Below, one piece after another: positions 62,615 to 64,000 of a DNA stretch of 64,000 nucleotides. The stretch lies in contig NZ_SRUZ01000013.1 of NCBI RefSeq assembly GCF_004791165.1, positions 79,954 through 143,953 on the forward strand, given 5' to 3'. Every line of letters begins with the position of its first letter. Position 1 is the stretch's first letter. The notes under the pieces were generated by a model. That model was not told the origin of the DNA. It saw nothing but the letters and a program-made list of their open reading frames with translations, and searched no databases. The translations under genes were made by a program, and so were the position numbers. This stretch comes from Mesorhizobium sp. M8A.F.Ca.ET.218.01.1.1. GTDB lineage: Bacteria > Pseudomonadota > Alphaproteobacteria > Rhizobiales > Rhizobiaceae.

Positions 62615-62920
62615 CTATACGAGCGCCATGGGCATGCAGCGAATGATAACCTTGTCTTGCCGAAATCTTCGTTCGAGTTCCCTACGGCGGTCGCGCCAGC
62701 CCGCGACATCGATTTCCTCCGTCATCACCTCGAGGATAACGATGTTGTCGCTGTCGGATTTCGTCCCTTGCCGCCCCAGGCGCTCAGTAGGCGCCTGAAG
62801 GTAGGCCGTAACGCCGTTAAATCGGCTCGCCAAGCTCCTCCTTGACCCGATCGAAATCTTCCCGCGGGAAGGGCCGGCCCGCGTTGTCGGATCGGGAAGC
62901 AGGAGCTGGATGAGGTGCAT
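62615..62920 (-). CDS. Small conserved hypothetical protein (copy B)
   Basis: A 101-residue diverged copy of the protein at 39272-39577. Both ends match (MHLIQLLLP; RQDKVIIRCMPMALV), but residues about 10-33 read PDPTTRAGPSRGKISIGSRR, not RADNDGRPFAREDFDRVKEE. A one-base deletion after the CTTCCC codons and a one-base insertion about 65 bases later put the middle out of frame and then restore it. The protein may be damaged. Function unknown. Confidence 0.6.
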   Translation of the reverse strand: MHLIQLLLPDPTTRAGPSRGKISIGSRRSLASRFNGVTAYLQAPTERLGRQGTKSDSDNIVILEVMTEEIDVAGWRDRRRELERRFRQDKVIIRCMPMALV

Positions 62921-63063
62921 GGGGCGACTCGCTGAATGGCAGTCAACGCTTACGAAGTCGACGGCGTTCCATTGTATATAAGGTCGACTTCGCTCAGCCG
63001 AAGCGCATCCTGTGCAGCGCGCAGCGATCAAAGGTTCTGAACAAGCTTGGCGGCGACGCGGAG

Positions 63064-63998
63064 GCCGACATCGCGCCGACCGCTTCCGTACAAGCGCGCC
63101 GCTTTAGTCCGTCGTTGCAAGATAGTTGTGCATGTCGGTGGCGGCGATTGCCGCGTGCCCGAACGCGACCGCAATCTGGTTGATTTCATCGACCACGTCC
63201 CCTGCGGCATAAAGGCCGGCTATGCCGGTGCGCTGGTGCGAGTCCACCACGAGATTGCCGGCGCCGTCGCATTCCGCGCCGAGATCGATGGCGAGCTTTG
63301 AGCGTATGGTGCAACCCATGGCAGGATAAATCGTGTCGAATGAAAGCGATCTGCCGTCACGCAGGCTTACCCGAGCCCCCGGACCGGCAGCCCGTACGGA
63401 ATCCGGCAGGCATTCTTCCACCCTGACGCCAGCCGCTTTGAGGAGTTCGCCCGTGGCGGGGTCAAGGCCTGATATCGCGTCGGTCGCCAGTATAGTGACG
63501 TCGCTTGAATAGGTCTGCATGAACAGGGCCTTTTTTGTCGCCTGGTCTGCCGGACCGATCACGGCGACACGTTTGTCGATGACCTCGTAAGCGTCACAGA
63601 CCGGACACAGCCGCATCGATCCTATTGCGATCATGCTGGCCGCATCCGGAGTGTTCGGGAGCGTGTCGACGATGCCCGTAGCGAACAGCACCGCGCGAGC
63701 CCGAACGGCGAACGACGCCGTGGCGACAAAATCGGGGCCATCGCGCCGGAGAGCGGTAACTGTACCGTCGATAAGGTCAACGGTGCCCGTCAGGGCCTGT
63801 TGTCGCAGTCGTTCAAGCAAATCTACGCCCGAAATGCCGTCCGGAAAACCAGGGCAGTTATGGCTTACGGGTATCCACCTCGCGCGGCTTTCGCCGGCGT
63901 CGACGACCATGACCCGGCGGCGAAAACGCCCGAGATATGTCGCGGCAGCCAAGCCGGCCGGACCGCCCCCGATTATGAGACAGTCGCACGCCCGGCCT
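63064..63998. repeat. 935-bp perfect direct repeat, copy B
   Basis: Identical to 40984-41918. The right border falls two bases before the window end (CCTGA here, CCTTG in copy A), so only the left border and this last divergence can be seen. Confidence 0.93.
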
Positions 63999-64000
63999 GA
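63104..64000 (-). CDS. Thioredoxin-reductase-like oxidoreductase (copy B, 5' end outside window)
   Basis: 299 codons identical in protein sequence to the gene at 41024-42016 from the FAD motif LIIGGGPAGLAA to the stop. The frame is open at the window edge, where the residue before GRACDCL is Ser, in contrast to Gln in copy A. The N-terminus of this copy therefore differs. The redox pair CPVC and C-terminal FAD motif are intact, so it is probably functional. Confidence 0.88.
   Translation of the reverse strand, partial: SGRACDCLIIGGGPAGLAAATYLGRFRRRVMVVDAGESRARWIPVSHNCPGFPDGISGVDLLERLRQQALTGTVDLIDGTVTALRRDGPDFVATASFAVRARAVLFATGIVDTLPNTPDAASMIAIGSMRLCPVCDAYEVIDKRVAVIGPADQATKKALFMQTYSSDVTILATDAISGLDPATGELLKAAGVRVEECLPDSVRAAGPGARVSLRDGRSLSFDTIYPAMGCTIRSKLAIDLGAECDGAGNLVVDSHQRTGIAGLYAAGDVVDEINQIAVAFGHAAIAATDMHNYLATTD

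Noticed and set aside
1..64000. CRISPR arrays, rRNA and tRNA genes
   Set aside because: No regularly spaced short repeats, Cas genes or recognisable structural RNA sequences were seen on either strand.

Overview
The window looks like a chromosomal or symbiosis-island segment of a Rhizobiales alphaproteobacterium, most likely Mesorhizobium or a close relative. This rests on high GC, dense ATGA-type gene overlaps, CUT2 sugar-type ABC transporters, rhizobial-style EAL, KTSC, DUF892 and HWE-kinase proteins, IS3 and IS110 remnants, and duplicated short tyrosine recombinases. No rRNA, tRNA or CRISPR array was seen.

Layout. 1-2441: end of a polar amino-acid ABC importer operon. 2530-3239 and 25602-26310: two near-identical integrase pseudogenes in direct orientation, bracketing about 22 kb. 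Inside that bracket are a SAM/cyclase/AAA-ATPase/TPR signalling protein (3321-6695), a LysR-controlled operon of hydrolase, cyclophilin-like, cupin, SDR and MFS genes (7057-12327), and a ten-gene unit (12700-25405). That unit has a divergent MocR regulator, a class II HMG-CoA reductase, a family III CoA-transferase, a crotonase, a complete CUT2 ABC importer with one permease fused to a beta-propeller lactonase-like domain, a second propeller protein and an HMG-CoA lyase. I read it as an uptake and catabolic system converging on HMG-CoA, with mevalonate, mevalonolactone, 3-hydroxy-3-methylglutarate or 3-methylglutaconate as candidate substrates. The end products would be acetyl-CoA and acetoacetate.

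26749-49096 is a patchwork of small regulatory units (SDR/SnoaL/LysR; AraC-MFS-unknown facing a methyltransferase; LysR; acetyltransferase; esterase; thioredoxin-reductase-like enzyme; HWE sensor kinase; FAD-Rieske oxidoreductase; DUF892). Many broken genes lie among them: EAL, IS3, solute-binding protein, thermonuclease, haloacetate dehalogenase, DUF72, IS110 and ialB.

49877-61353 is a metal and respiration island. On the plus strand are a lipoprotein, an Nramp-like carrier with an altered metal site, a PRC-barrel protein and a PRC-diheme cytochrome c fusion. Converging on it from the minus strand is an operon encoding an FdhF/YdeP molybdoenzyme, a cytochrome c, a caa3-type oxidase (coxB, coxA, coxC), a small membrane protein, a CtaG-type assembly factor and another cytochrome c. 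This suggests a dedicated chain from molybdoenzyme to oxygen. The window ends in a perfect 935-bp copy of the thioredoxin-reductase-like gene already seen at 40984-41918.
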